64,000 nucleotides of DNA, taken from NCBI GenBank assembly GCA_009760855.2, contig WPIO01000016.1, positions 126,001 through 190,000 of the forward strand, written 5' to 3'. The notes beneath the pieces were generated by a model that ran no database searches, was not told the DNA's origin, and saw nothing but the letters and a program-made list of their open reading frames with translations. Below are positions 35,994 through 48,353 of the stretch, one piece after another; within the stretch, counting starts at the first letter, position 1; each line of letters begins with the position of its first letter. The DNA is from Cristatella mucedo. Taxonomy: Eukaryota > Bryozoa > Phylactolaemata > Cristatellidae. Position numbers and translations under genes: made by a program.

Positions 35994-36037
35994 GCGGCTG
36001 CAGCCGAGCTCGTCCGCACGAGCTCGGCTGCAGCCGC
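35994..36037. repeat. Perfect inverted repeat, 20-bp arms, 4-bp loop
   Basis: GCGGCTGCAGCCGAGCTCGT (35994-36013) faces ACGAGCTCGGCTGCAGCCGC (36018-36037) around CCGC. Confidence 0.9.
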
Positions 36038-36719
36038 CGCCGCCGGCCTCCGAACCTCGGCTACCCCGCAGCCTCGACCGATACTCGACTCGACCGACTC
36101 GACCTTGGGTCGCGGGTGACCGGAAGTAAGCGGCGACGCATTTTGATTTATCTGCAGTACTGGCGGAGCAGCTTCTTTACCGGCCTTACCATTGAGCTGC
36201 CGCCGCCGCCGCCATCGAAACGGGCAAACCGCTAGAGGCCTCTAAACCGCTGGGTCGCAGCGGTCGCCGCGGCCGCCGCAGCGGCCGTCGGCAGCGGCTG
36301 TCGCCTTAAGAGGCGTCGCTGATAAAGGGCGGCTGCCACTGCTGCTGCTGCGGCAGGGACGGCCGCGGCTGCGGGCGGCCGATAGCTTGCACTCCTCCGG
36401 AAAGAAGTAATTGTGACTCGCCGCGATACGCGTGCAGCTCGTGCTCACGGGTCGCCTGCGGCGGCGGCGGCCCGGCGAAAGCAGCGCGGCGGCTATCGCT
36501 GGCGACGAAGCGGTCGCCAACCACTTAGCGGCGATTTGCCATCGACGCGAATACCGCTAGCAATTAAAGTGGCTAGCGACACGTAGGCGCGCACGTTCGG
36601 CCGCTCGCAATTAAAGCGGCTAGCGGCGCTAGCGGCGCGAAGGCTCGGGGAGCAGCGTACAGAACCCGCGGCAACAGCGCAAAACAGCGGCAGGGTATGA
36701 GCTGCAGTACACAGAGGAA

Positions 36720-36806
36720 GAGACATTGAGAGAGACCGAGAGAGAGACAGAGAGACCGAGAGAGGGAGAGAGAGAGAGAGGGAGGGAGACAGAGAGTAAG
36801 AGAGAC

Positions 36807-36848
<42 letters not shown>

Positions 36849-36850
36849 GG
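36720..36850. repeat. (GA)n microsatellite in intron 2
   Basis: GA-rich with GAGACC/GGGAGA interruptions; pure GA at about 36,811-36,846. It is the only large GA-oriented tract within the gene. Confidence 0.92.
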
Positions 36851-37138
36851 AAGACAAGCAGACAGACAGACGCAGAGGAGACAGAGGAGCAGAGCGGAAC
36901 AACGAGCAGAACGCGCCACGTCGTGCTCACACGCGAATGCGCGATTGAGCGAGCCGGGCTGAGCAGGAGACAGCGAGTCAAGCACTAGATGCGTCGGCAC
37001 GGAGTCGAGTGCTGCCGGGACGAATCCTGCCGCTCGCTCGCTTTGGTTACTGCGCTACAGTGTGCTCACTCGCTGTAGCGCTCGCTCGCGCGTGGGCGAC
37101 GGACGTCGCGGCTTTTCTAGTGCGTCTTTGTCTTGCAG

Positions 37139-37399
37139 AGCAAAAGTGCGAGCCGGCCACGACGCTGATTAACGGCCGCGTTTCCGTGGAGCCGAACAAC
37201 CGCCTGGGAGCCGTGGCGCGCTACCACTGCTCGCCCGGCTACCGTCTTCATGGCGCCGCCGAGCGCGTGTGTCAAGGCGACCGTCGCTGGTCGGGCGCCG
37301 CGCCGACGTGCGAGGACAAAGCGGCGGCGCCGCCGCCGCTCACGGACCTGCCGCAAGCCATCGACTCGGCCGCCGCCGCCGCCGCGAAAGGCGCATCCG
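37139..37399 (+). CDS. Exon 3: CCP1 (sushi) plus Ala/Pro-rich linker
   Basis: The acceptor is gtctttgtcttgcag| and the donor is GCATCCG|GTAAGT; 261 bases, phase 1-1. It encodes one full CCP: first Cys in EQKCEP, second in ARYHCSPGY, third in ERVCQGDRRW, fourth in PTCED. After the fourth cysteine about 27 further residues follow, rich in Ala and Pro with an acidic patch (LTDLPQAIDS), before the donor. This linker is absent from the other module exons and would separate CCP1 from CCP2. The exon is very GC-rich and lies in the CpG-rich block. Confidence 0.9.
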
Positions 37400-38744
37400 G
37401 TAAGTCGGCGGAGGCGGCGACCGGCGCGTTCGAGCGCCACCTCGTGCTCGTGGCGGCGGCGGCAGCATCGGGGCGCAGCGCTGCAGTCGGTCGGGCACGA
37501 CTCTCCGCCTGACGTCAGCCGGCACGCGCGACGCCGCGGCCAGCGTCGCCGGTCGCCCACACGCGGACACTCACGCCTCCGCACCTCGAGTGGGGTCCCG
37601 TCTGAATTTGCACGGCTTCGCTCGCTGTCGCAATCTCAGCCGCCATCGTTGGCTCCCCGCACGCTGCGAAAAGGCGAAACGCGCTCTAGCGCTTCCCGAA
37701 CGGCAAATGGCGCCCCTGAAGGCGAACCCGTCGCGGGGAGTTATTTACTCCGAGAAAATTCCGTTTTTTTCGTGATGTCCCGCCGGCGGCGGCGTAGCGC
37801 TTCGTAAGAGGGCGCCGGGTACGCTGGCGGGGGCGGGGGAGACAGCTGCCGAGCGATTAGCGGCCGAGCGACCGTGTCGTCGCGAGAATATCGCGAGAAT
37901 ATCGGCCCCGTGGCCGCCGCGGTAATAGTCCCTCCGACGCCGGCGACGTCGTGCGACCGGCGTCCACGCTGAAGCGCCATCGTCTAGGCAGCGACCCGGA
38001 TGCCGACCCTTGATCTGGAGACAGAATGGCCTTTAAAACAGCTTAACGCGACCGCAGCCGACTGCCATCAACGCAACGGGTGCGGCGGGGGCGACCCGTT
38101 CAAATAGCGGTCTCTGCTTTCCAGCACCGCCGGCTACGCAGAGCCGAGCGTGCAGTGAACGGTGCCTATCACGTGACTCGCACGCTCGACGCCCGCTGCG
38201 GACGGCCGCTAGTCGCCTATGCCTAGTAACCGGTTATTGCCTGTCAGTTGTCAGTCGCCTGTCACGTGCCAGTTGGCCTTACCGGTTTAGTGAGAGCGAG
38301 CGTCCCTTAAGCCAGCAGCTGGGTCCCTTACTTAATGGCAGTCGCAGAAAAGACTTGCAGTCAGTCAGTTAAGCTCCTTCGGTCTCTCGAGCTGATAGCC
38401 GACCGACTGCCGTAACGACGCGTACTCTCGGTTTTATCCCTCTCGGCGTCGCAGGCTGCGCAAGGTTTAACCGTAAAAAATCTCCCGTCGCTCCGCTGCT
38501 CCGGAAGTAGGGAGTAGTTCGGAGTAGCGAGCGGAGTGACACCGCTTCCGCCAGGCAGGAGCTGAGCCAGGATTTCCAACAGGATCCTCACAAGAAAATA
38601 CCAATTAGCAAATAGCGCCCAGGAGGATTCGCCTCAGTCTGGGACGTCCGTGCGTAACGTGCAGCCGCTACGAGCTCGAGATGCAGCTTTGTCTCTTGCG
38701 GATTGATTTTTCAAGTTCCTTTGAAGTCATCGCTTTGACTGACG
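37400..38744 (+). other. Intron 3, first part
   Basis: GC-rich to about 38,200. The open frame that continues past the exon 3 donor is intronic read-through. No other exon recognised. Confidence 0.5.
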
Positions 38745-39335
38745 GAACAATAATAATAATAAAAATAGTAATAATAATGCACTTGATAAAGCGAACCTCA
38801 CAGAACTCAATCTCTTTCTAGGCGCTTTACATTTGCTGCAAAGGGAACGCGATTGAATGATGAGTAATATCATGCTTGATAAACTACATGAATAACGCGA
38901 TTAAGGGTGACATGCACACGGTCAGCATGTAAGTGTGGTTAGTGGCAGCATGCAACAATGTAAGCAGGCATAAGCACATGAAGGACGAATCACGGGGACC
39001 CACTAAATACGTGATACTAGATACTTTGATAAAATAAAAGCGTTTTTAATTACTTTTTAAATGTGGTCAAGTCTGGGGATGGCGGGGCGGAAGTCGGGAG
39101 TGAGTTCCAGGCTTTGGGAGCAAACGAATTAAGCTTTATACGAGGTATAGGTAAACAGTGAGTTTCCGAAAAGCGGGTGGTACGATTCTTGGCCTGGTGG
39201 GGGAGTAGAGGTGATAAGTAGCCTGGAGCCACAGAATAAACTCGGCAGCAAGGAATAAATTGTTTACTAGACTGGTGTGAATGTGCAGTGAATCCTGGTC
39301 TGCGGTGCCACGCGCTCACCGCCCATCAAGTCCCC
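38745..39335 (-). mobile_element. LINE A 3' end (reverse) in intron 3
   Basis: ATT-complement repeats, then GCACTTGATAAAGCGAACCT, CAATCTCTTTCTAGGCGCTT, the 3' UTR, and on the minus strand PGYLSPLLPHQAKNRTTRF, FAPKAWNSLPTSAPP and SPDLTTFKK. Well preserved tail, 5'-truncated. Confidence 0.85.
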
Positions 39336-39897
39336 AATGGGGGTCTGAGGGCCGTGAGAATCTCGGCGACTCCGTAAATTGTTAACTACATGAATCCAGG
39401 CGTGGCTCAAGGCTTTAGAAATAAAGCGGATCTATCTACACAAAAAACCTCTTGCCCGCGTCCCTACCAGACAGCCCCTGACTATCCATATATCGCGGGC
39501 CCGATATAGGGGCTACAGAGATCGCTTCCCAGTAAATATTAGCTTATTTAACTGCCACATTCGTATCTTGACTAATTAAAGCTAGAAAGTCCGTCCTTCC
39601 GTCACGTGGCAAGATGGCGCATTCTTCCGTCACGCGGCCAGATGGTGCAGCATTGTCAACTATGACTCGGCGAAGCGAGTCCGCAGGCGGTAAGCTCTCG
39701 TAGCGACAGAAGAGCCTTTGCGGCAATCGCCACCGCTCGCAGTTGGCGATCGAGACGCCTGCTATTCTCCCGAGGGAACATCTGCGGCTCGCTAGCGATC
39801 GGACAGCCGGGCGTTTCGGCCGGACGATGACGAGCGCCCGACGGCCCGAGGAGGAGGCGCGATGGCGGCAGCGAGACGCCTTCCCTTTTCTTTGTAG
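39336..39897 (+). other. Intron 3, last part
   Basis: No exon recognised until the acceptor of exon 4. Confidence 0.5.
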
Positions 39898-40077
39898 TAA
39901 CCTGCGGGGAGCCTCCGGCAGTGAACCACGCCGACCACAACGGCGAGAAGCGAAGCAGGTTTGAGTCGGGAGCGACGCTCACCTACACGTGTCGCGACGG
40001 CTACGCAGCCGACGGAATCGCTATGGCCATATGCAAGAAGGACGGCAGCTGGGCCGGTCCGTCCATGACGTGCATCG
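39898..40077 (+). CDS. Exon 4: CCP2 (sushi)
   Basis: The acceptor is ttcccttttctttgtag| and the donor is TGCATCG|GTGAGC; 180 bases, phase 1-1. It encodes one CCP with first Cys in VTCGEPPAV, second in LTYTCRDGYAADG, third in AICKKDGSW and fourth in SMTCIG. Spacing between cysteines and the conserved Gly-Tyr after the second Cys are standard. It is followed after only 165 bases of intron by the CCP3 exon. Confidence 0.92.
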
Positions 40078-40242
40078 GTGAGCGAGCGAGCGAGCGAGCA
40101 CGCTGCGCCCGCCTGCCCGCCCCCAGCTCAAGTCCCGCTCACGCCCCCGCCCCGCTCAAGCCTCCCCCCCCCGCACATTTCGCGATTGTGCGATAGACGC
40201 TATCGATAGACAGAGACGCCCTTCGATCTCGGCCGCTTCCAG

Positions 40243-40431
40243 AGATCGTGTGCGCCGACCCGCCAGCCCCGGAGGGCGGCCGCGTGTCGCCGCTGGCGGA
40301 GCCGCCGCACCGCGTCGGCAAGACGGTGACGTACGAGTGCCACGCCGGCTACCGGCTCGTCGGAAACCCGTCGCGCCTCTGCCTCAGCAGCGGCGCCTGG
40401 GACGGCACGCACCCGACGTGCGAGAGAATAG
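40243..40431 (+). CDS. Exon 5: CCP3 (sushi)
   Basis: The acceptor is ggccgcttccag| and the donor is GAATAG|GTACGC; 189 bases, phase 1-1. One full CCP is encoded: IVCADPPAP, VTYECHAGYRLVG, SRLCLSSGAW and PTCERIG carry the four cysteines. This is the most consensus-like sushi module of the gene. A nearby second AG (two bases downstream) would shift the frame, so 40243 is the supported start. Confidence 0.92.
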
Positions 40432-40509
40432 GTACGCTGAGGCGGGCGCGGAGCGGGCGAGGCCGGCGTCGGCTAGCCGCGTCGATTCCTCGCGGTCGTG
40501 CTACGTCGG

Positions 40510-40700
40510 CACATGTGAAGCAGCCGGACAGAAATTAAGTTTTCTTAGAGCGCTATACAAATTAATTATATGTAGCTTCTTTGTATACATATATATATAT
40601 TTATATATAAAGAAAAAATATATATAAAGAAGATATATATATATATAATTAATTTGCATAGCGCTCTAGGAAAATTATATATATATAAGAAAATTATATA
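40510..40700. mobile_element. Two opposed SINE/LINE tails around an AT-rich core
   Basis: A forward tail (ACAGAAATTAAGTTTTCTTA; GAGCGCTATACAAATTAAT) and a reverse tail (AATTAATTTGCATAGCGCTC) face each other across (TA)n sequence. Arms 40546-40571 and 40643-40668 match over 26 bases with one mismatch. Confidence 0.75.
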
Positions 40701-40745
40701 TATATATATATCTAAGAAAATTATATATATATATATATATAAAGA
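40570..40745. repeat. (TA)n-rich low-complexity tract
   Basis: ATATATAT runs separated by AAGAAAATT and AAAGAAG blocks; a CTAAGAAAATTATATATA-like unit repeats about three times. Confidence 0.88.
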
Positions 40746-40774
40746 AGACACTGGCTAAACCTCGCGGATGCGCT

Positions 40775-40965
40775 AATCACTCTTGCAGCCGTATTCATCA
40801 CTTGCTGCACGGGCTTGATGGTTTTTTCAGGTAGTCTAGCCAAAACAAGTGTAGTTTGTATTTGGTCTCGCCGTGACGTCACAGTACTGCAAAACTACAA
40901 CTAATACTAGGTCATAGTAATCCAGCCTAGACGTAAACGGGAAAAATATTCAGTCTTTTTTGTCA
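40775..40965 (-). mobile_element. LINE B ORF fragment (reverse), decayed
   Basis: CTTGCAGCCGTATTCATCAC, GTAGTCTAGCCAAAAC and GTCATAGTAATCCAGCC align with 24,075-24,160 of the LINE B copy. Confidence 0.6.
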
Positions 40966-41490
40966 GGGCAGCACATTTGAAGCGACGGAAACGCACGCGC
41001 ACTCGTCCCACGAGCAAGCGAGCTCGTCATCGGTAGTTCCTATTGTTGTCGGTTTGGCGGGGAAAGTGGTCGCTAGAACTAGCACCAAACCGGGAGCGAA
41101 GAGAGACCAACAAGAATCGCCCCTGACTGGCCAGTCCCGGCATTCCACGGGATACGCTTTCTCTTCCGAGGCTGCAGGCCCGGTGGACTCGGTGCTAGTA
41201 AGCTTAGCGAAGAGCTAAGGAGTCCGAAGAGCGGACGTTTTATGGTTAGTGAAAGCGCATTACCCGTCCTCACAGCGAGCCGGCCACGTTGCTCAGCACG
41301 TCGCCGGCGTCAAGTCTCAACACTATCGAATATACTTCAAGTATAAACCCTGTTTCTCTCTCTCACTCTTTCCCACTCTCTCGGCCGCTGTCTCTCTCCA
41401 GCTACTCTGCGTCTCCTCCACCACTTTCCCGTTCTCGCCCTGTCTCGTTTTTCAAAATGACCGTAGCGCCCGTGGAACTGTAGCTGCGAT
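40966..41490 (+). other. Intron 5, no gene
   Basis: CT-rich patch at 41,352-41,460. No exon recognised. Confidence 0.45.
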
Positions 41491-41494
41491 GCGT

Positions 41495-41615
41495 TGGTCA
41501 GCTTTATGCTCTGCTCTCAGTCAGCTCTATGCTCTGCTCTCAGTCAACTCTATGCTCTGCTCTCAGTCAGCTCTATGCTCTGCTCTCAGTCAACTCTATG
41601 CTCTGCTCTCAGTCA
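41495..41615. repeat. 23-bp minisatellite
   Basis: Five copies of GTCARCTCTATGCTCTGCTC plus TCA at 23-bp steps (41497, 41520, 41543, 41566, 41589). Confidence 0.92.
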
Positions 41616-41659
41616 TTCAGGAAGCCTCTCGCTGCTCGCTGTTTACTCATCCACAAGGC

Positions 41660-42135
41660 CCGCTGACCCACACTGACCCACAAGGCCCGCCACGGCTTGG
41701 CTCCTTCGTATCTAGCTGAACTGCTGCATCAGTTTCAGCCTGTTCGCGCCCTCAGGTCCTGTGTGGACAATAAATAAGCTGTCCCACTCCTCCGCTTAAA
41801 GACCGTTGGCGACAGAAGCTTTAGCTCTGCAGGTCCTAGACTGTGGAACTCGCTTCCACAATTCTTACGCAACGACATCTACTCTCCAACTGCCGACTAT
41901 GGCGCATCTTTTTCAGCGGTCCTAAACTGCTACTTCTATGCTACTCACTACCTCAACTGCTCTCCTAACTCTGCTATGCTTCCCACTTTCTCTTTGTTTC
42001 GTGAGACGAAGTCTGTTGGGTACCGAATGCGTACCGAAAGCCGCTTAGGCTGTGAGTGCGCTATACAAAACTCTCCTGCGAAACACCCACATGGTCTTTA
42101 TGACTTTGTTGAGTTACTGACGGAGATGCATCCAG
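41660..42135 (+). mobile_element. LINE B 3' end in intron 5
   Basis: It encodes HKARHGLAPSYLAELLHQFQ, GDRSFSSAGPRLWNSLPQF and NDIYSPTADYGASF with one stop, followed by the 3' UTR CTATACAAAACTCTCCTGCG and ACCCACATGGTCTTTATGAC. The 23-bp minisatellite lies just upstream. Confidence 0.85.
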
Positions 42136-42182
42136 CTGCTGACCTGCGGTTGGTTCGGTTGACTCCATAGGCGGATCCAGCT

Positions 42183-42292
<110 letters not shown>

Positions 42293-42438
42293 GTCTGGCC
42301 ACTTCACCTGATCGCGGCGCCAGAAACAAGTGCTCTGGCCTATCTCTCGGCAAACACTCAGCCCCCTACATGTCATTCATGAGATGACCACGTTCGATAA
42401 GAACTGATAAATGCAGGAGTCCTTCACCTTCTTGTTGT

Positions 42439-43119
42439 TTGTACGGCAGCCGCGAGGAGGAAACGCACGGCTGCGCTTGCCGGCTTTCTGCCGCTCGACT
42501 CGCAGAAACGCGGCACGTCGCAGCGTCTGCTGTTGGCGCTGCTTCTTTACTGAACGCTGAGCCAGCGAGCGATGCTGCCTGCCAATTGCTGGCCGCCTTT
42601 GCGTCGTCGCGCGTTTCGGCTTCGCCTGCAGCTCGCGTCCTGCCTCTAGGGCTGCCTGTGGCTTGTGGTCAGCAGCTTAGTGCATACAACCGCAGCCTGG
42701 CCCGCAGCGTCAGCTATTCGGCGGGTGTTGCACGCCCGGGCATCTTGTGCTGTGGCAAGATAGCATTCGAGACCTGGTCGGCTGAGATAATAATACCGCT
42801 GGACGAAGATTGCACCGCCAGGCTTCGATGTTGCCTGCTTGAAACATCTGCAGGCACGTCGAGTCAGGTGAACCTCGAACAGCACGTTTCCATCCTTAGA
42901 TTCAGTACGGCCACCAGAGCAGACCTGGCAATGTCAGAACTGGTGCAGCCATCTTCGCACGAGCTAGTGAATCAGCCGCTGACAGAGGAAATCGACATAC
43001 GTGAGCGGCGGGATGACGTAACTCAAATACCCACGTGTTGTAAATCCATGCGATGCAATTATCGGATATGTATAGATTTGCATCTTCCAGTCTGCGTCAG
43101 AGGGGTGCATGATGTATAG
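42439..43119 (+). other. Unexplained 226-codon open frame in intron 5
   Basis: An open frame with ordinary amino-acid composition and many cysteines (for example PGILCCGKIAFETW; CTARLRCCLLETSAGTSS) but no recognised domain, and no CCP pattern. It could be a decayed element, a chance frame or an unrelated gene on the same strand. Splice-site support was not found. Confidence 0.2.
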
Positions 43120-43164
43120 TGCGAGCAGCTATCGAAGCAGACCAGATGCAGATACGAACCTCAC

Positions 43165-43345
43165 TCTCGTACCATCCCTACCCCCTGATGTACCGTGCCA
43201 ACCCCCTCCGACGTACCGTACAAAGTCCCCCACCCGAGGTACCGTACCCACCCCCACGTACCGTACCCACCCATCCCCCAATGTATGGTATCCATACCCC
43301 GATGTACCGTATCTAACCCCCTGACGTATCATACCCCCCACTTAC
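43165..43345. repeat. Degenerate CCGTACCCACCCCC repeat
   Basis: Imperfect 20-30-bp units built on GTACCGTA and CCCACCCCC, about seven copies. Confidence 0.75.
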
Positions 43346-44305
43346 CGTAACCATTCAACCCATCTGGCCCTCATGCTAGCTCTGCAACATAGACCTTTAC
43401 ATATATAGACTGTGTAGGTGGCTGGAAATTGCTAATTAAATGGGGCTACTTGCTTAGGGTCAAATCCGATACTTTTTTGCATTACCCCAAATCGGTGGTT
43501 TCTTTGTCTGGATAACGCTTGCTGAGCACTCAGCCAGCTGCTTTGCTGAGGAGCTGGAGGTTGGGCGGTTGCCTCGCGAGCAATAGTCGCCGACCTCTGA
43601 CCTTCTGCTGCATGCAGCTCGGCTCCGACAGCACCGATTGTGCCATACGAGACGCGGTATTCCATTTCACAAATGAAGCTGACATGGGCTAGCAAGTGTC
43701 GCTTTTGAATCGTAAAAAAGAGTGATATTTCTTGGCGAGACTGGCAGTTAGCTTGCGGTTAGAGGTCATTTCCTTGCGAAGGAGTCCTGCAGGCGGTGTG
43801 ACAACGAGTTTAATGAGTGTAATTAGCCAAGGTGCACCAGAATGAACAGCGGCCGAACAAATATCGACCTCTACTGAATGAGCTCGCCCTAAATTCCCCT
43901 CCGCTCGTGCGACCACCTGCGTTAGCCCACTCCCAAACGGTAGTTGAGATGCCGGGCAGCCGACTAATGGCCGCTAGTAGTAGCTCGTGTAAGCCGGCTA
44001 ATAGCGGATCGTAGCTCCCGTAAGCCGGCTAATGTACGATCACTTTACCAAATCCTCCCCTCCCCCTAAGCCATTCGCCCTTTCAACTCTCTTTTGCTCG
44101 CGGATGCCGACATATATTGGCGGGCCGAGTTCGATGGCTGGCAGCTGAGCGAGTTCGATGCATGTCCGCGCCTGGAACTACTCGGGTGATGAACTGCCGC
44201 CGTGCTTTCCCTATTTGCCAGTCCACCTTCACAAACGAACTCACAAACAAAGTGAACGCATGATCTGCCGTGAAGCAATCGATGGCATTCGCTGTGGCCT
44301 GTATA
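43346..44305 (+). other. Intron 5, no gene
   Basis: A short repeat TAAGCCGGCTAATNG occurs around 43,990-44,036. Nothing else recognised. Confidence 0.45.
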
Positions 44306-44580
44306 GCTAATACCCACTTCCGACGCACGTCACAACGAGCCCTGGCGTGACGACATTTAAAAAAGAAGCTTAAAACCCTCCTGTTTGCAGCATTTATTGT
44401 GATCCGTTTTTCGAGCGAATGTACCTGCTTACACTATGCCTGCTGCCAGCGGATGTTACACTCATCATTTGGTAATGGTTTCTATAAAGCATCTATAAAG
44501 TGCCTAAAAGAGATTCAGTTCTATGATGGTGCTATACAAATGTGCTACCATTATTGTTATTAATAATAATGCCACCCAGC
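44306..44580 (+). mobile_element. LINE A 3' end in intron 5
   Basis: GACGACATTTAAAAAAGAAG, CTTAAAACCCTCCTGTTTGC, and the tail AAAGTGCCTAAAAGAGATTC / AGTTCTATGATGGTGCTATA with ATT/AAT repeats. Confidence 0.75.
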
Positions 44581-47450
44581 ACTCGAAAATATAAAGTGCA
44601 TACGTAGGAGATAGCTTTTGACATGTCTAGGCATTAGTTATCCTGAAGGAAGGAATACCTGAAGGACCGACTGGCAGGAGCTGGGACGTCCGGCGTCCAC
44701 GTCTGGCCAACGACGACACTTCTCTAGCCCCACGATCCCGAAGTCACGTGACCGCAAGGACATGCACTGCCGCCGAAGCATCCACCAGGCAGGGCTAGTT
44801 TCAACTCGCGATGCTAATGATCTCAGCACTCGAGGCTCGCTTTCATCAGCTTCTGCTGGTGCCCACTAAAGCTGCGTCTCTCTTGGCAGCGCGCGGCTGC
44901 GTCGGCGCTGCGTCATTCTTGGGCTTTTGACCTGCTTTTGACCCTTCCCGTTGTCGCTCTCACTTTAGTCCGCTTAGTCTTAATAGCCTTGAATACTGCT
45001 TACCTACCTCGGATCCAAATTCAGAGCGACTGGTTGTCCACCGCCACGACCCCGTGGCCCCGTGACCCTGGCCAGCACTGCATTAGCCCGGGCTATCGGT
45101 GGTGGTGACCTTTGCCGATATCGCAAGCAGCCCGGCGAAGCTGACAGTGGGCCTCCCACTCACTACCAGATACGAGCAGTGCCGAGCAGTGCAATCCGGT
45201 GCCGCAGCATAACGAGCGAGCATGGCTGCTTTGCGGCTGCTCTGTCTTTTGGGCATCGTCCCCGAGGGCTCGAGGCTGTGGCTAGCGATCTGCTGCTGAT
45301 CCGTCCATAGATTGCTCAGCATTTTCGGAACGATGGACATTGTAGACCATCAATTGATGTCCAATACCCGTGGAATCAATCAAATTGATGGACATCGGGC
45401 ATCGGGTCCAGCGCGGCTACCCGGTTGGAGGCCTGCAGTCACGAAGCTGAGCCCCCTGTTTCCTCGGGGAGCAGGACTGCAAGCTAGCACGAGGCACCGT
45501 TCCTGTTGCCGTTCCTGACTTCCTGTTGCGATTGCCTATGCTGCTGCACCCTGGGAGTGATACCGTTAAAGTGGACATCGAGCAGGAGTCGTGAGGCTGT
45601 GTCGGTGTGCAGTTGCTCCGGGCGAGTCGACCCGCGATCGTGTCTTGCTCACAAATCGAGTCGACACCGAGACTTGCTCACACCTGTGCACACACCCATC
45701 TTTGCGTGAAGACCTGCTCGAGTCAAAGCCGCTGTGCTTGCAAAAGCACTCGGCCCTCATCTAGTGCATGCACTCAGGCAAGGAGAACACGCAAACACCG
45801 CCACGCTGACCGCCAATAGTTGTGCTACAGCCGAGTCTCTAGAAGCTGAAGCGTCTGGAATGCAGATCCGAACCGAACAAGGCAGACGTCTGAGCGGACG
45901 TCAGCTAAGCTCCCGGCGTCTGCGACTGTTTGCTTGCTCGAGCGCAGCCACTTCTAGCTGCTGCTAACGCCCTGGTCCGTCCGACATGCCAAGGCTCTGG
46001 CGTCACATGACCTGGTCCAGCCTGCTGCAGTAGATACAGTGGCCATGCTGATGGCACGTCAATCCGTCGCAGCACCCACTCGAGCACGTGCCCTTCAGCT
46101 GGCTGCAGTCCTGGCGAGCGGTTCTTTGAACTCACGATACGTTTTGAATTTGCTGGCCGTCCCCCTCCCCTATTCATGGCTTGATGCTGTCATCTGTTTG
46201 ATTAGGCCTACTCAAGTAAACCGTGTAACACAATCAGTTGTTTCTCTCCACCAGCGGTCAGACGAGCCAGATCTCAGGCAGCTGACCTGGCAGCAAGTAG
46301 CAGTTATGGTGCAAAGTGCTTACTCTCTGTACCAGATTATTCCGTGAGCAGTACAGCGACTGCACCTACCGCTAGCACTGCTGCCACTGCTGCGAGTCGC
46401 TGCTTCAGGCTGGGCCGAGCAGCAGAAGCGAGAATCAGAAGCAGAGCTCGATTCTAGGAGCCCTCACTTCCTTAATTCGCACCAAGCCTACGTTCTCTGT
46501 TGTGTGCTCATCTGCATTTCCTCTCTTTCCTCACTGAAGATATTCTGACAGCCTGTGCTCAGCTTGGTAGCCTAGCGGTGCTCAAGCTTAGCCATGCCGT
46601 GGCCACCGAGGGCTAGAAATACGAAAGCAGTTAATTCAAATGAAGCGTTTCATTGTTCGCAGCAGCTGCTGTGATGAATCTCCTTTGCTCATCCCATCCG
46701 GCTGGAATGCTGGTCCTGCACTGTTCCGACAAGAGACGCAATGATCAGTCTGAGCTCATGCTCCTATCTGATCGCTCACGATCATACAGCAAGCAATGCG
46801 CTGATGGACAATTTCATTCTTGTACAGCATGGCACCCTTTTTTCAGGTTACTTTTAAAACATTTGTTGCAATAAGTGGTCACACTCTCACGTTTCTGACG
46901 AAAGTGTGTGCTACTCACGCATTTTTGCCGCATCCTTTTCGTGCCTCCTTACTTTAAATGTCTTTTTATATTCAAGTGCAGAAATGCCATAAGCTTGGAA
47001 TGCCACCATTTGCCAGTGTACACGTACAGGTACAAACAAGCGGCTGCTGCCAAAGGAAGTGGAACCTGCTCTTTGGTGTACCTACTCCTGGCTATGCTCA
47101 GAGATGTACCTGAGATAGTGCAATTATTTTGCTAAGTTTGTTATTCTTGACTTCACCCTGACCGAAAGATTCTAGAAGCTGGAAGGGCATACAGGGTCTT
47201 CCCAAGGCCGTGTATATCCAGAATTTAGTTAGTCAAGGAAGAGACCAAGCCTTAAATTTTTACACTGGGTGGCCACTGTTAGCAGGTTGTATTGGTGTAT
47301 TGGTAGACAGCTAGACAGCTTGCCCATTATCATCTCCAGAGTCAGTCCAAGGATCCCTGGGTGGGGCACCAGGAGGCATCCCCAACAGTAGCAGCAGCAA
47401 CAGAGCTATCACACAGGCAATGAAGCCTAAGTTAGCTCTCCTTCCCATCC
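44581..47450 (+). other. Intron 5, long stretch without recognised gene
   Basis: Short frames only (less than about 105 codons). A GATGTCC/GGACATC inverted pair around 45,345-45,398 was seen. No CCP-type exon was found on reading all + frames for the four-cysteine pattern. Confidence 0.4.
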
Positions 47451-47452
47451 TC

Positions 47453-48248
<796 letters not shown>

Positions 48249-48353
48249 CTGCCTGTGCAGCATATGCCTGCTTCGAGGAGGAATAGGGTGCCCTATGGCA
48301 GGCCTTACAGAGTCTGACTCGCTGCCAACACTCGCTTGGCCTTGACCTTTTAG

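Larger units (their letters stand above)
34916..36715 (+). other. Intron 2, GC-rich with two perfect hairpins
   Basis: No exon recognised. It contains hairpins at 35254-35297 and 35994-36037, a 27-bp direct repeat (GTGCCTTCGGCGCCTCGTAG plus TACGGTC, twice) at about 35,889-35,942, and a partial SINE family 2-like box B (GGGTCGTGCGTTCGAATCCC) near 35,727. Confidence 0.5.
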
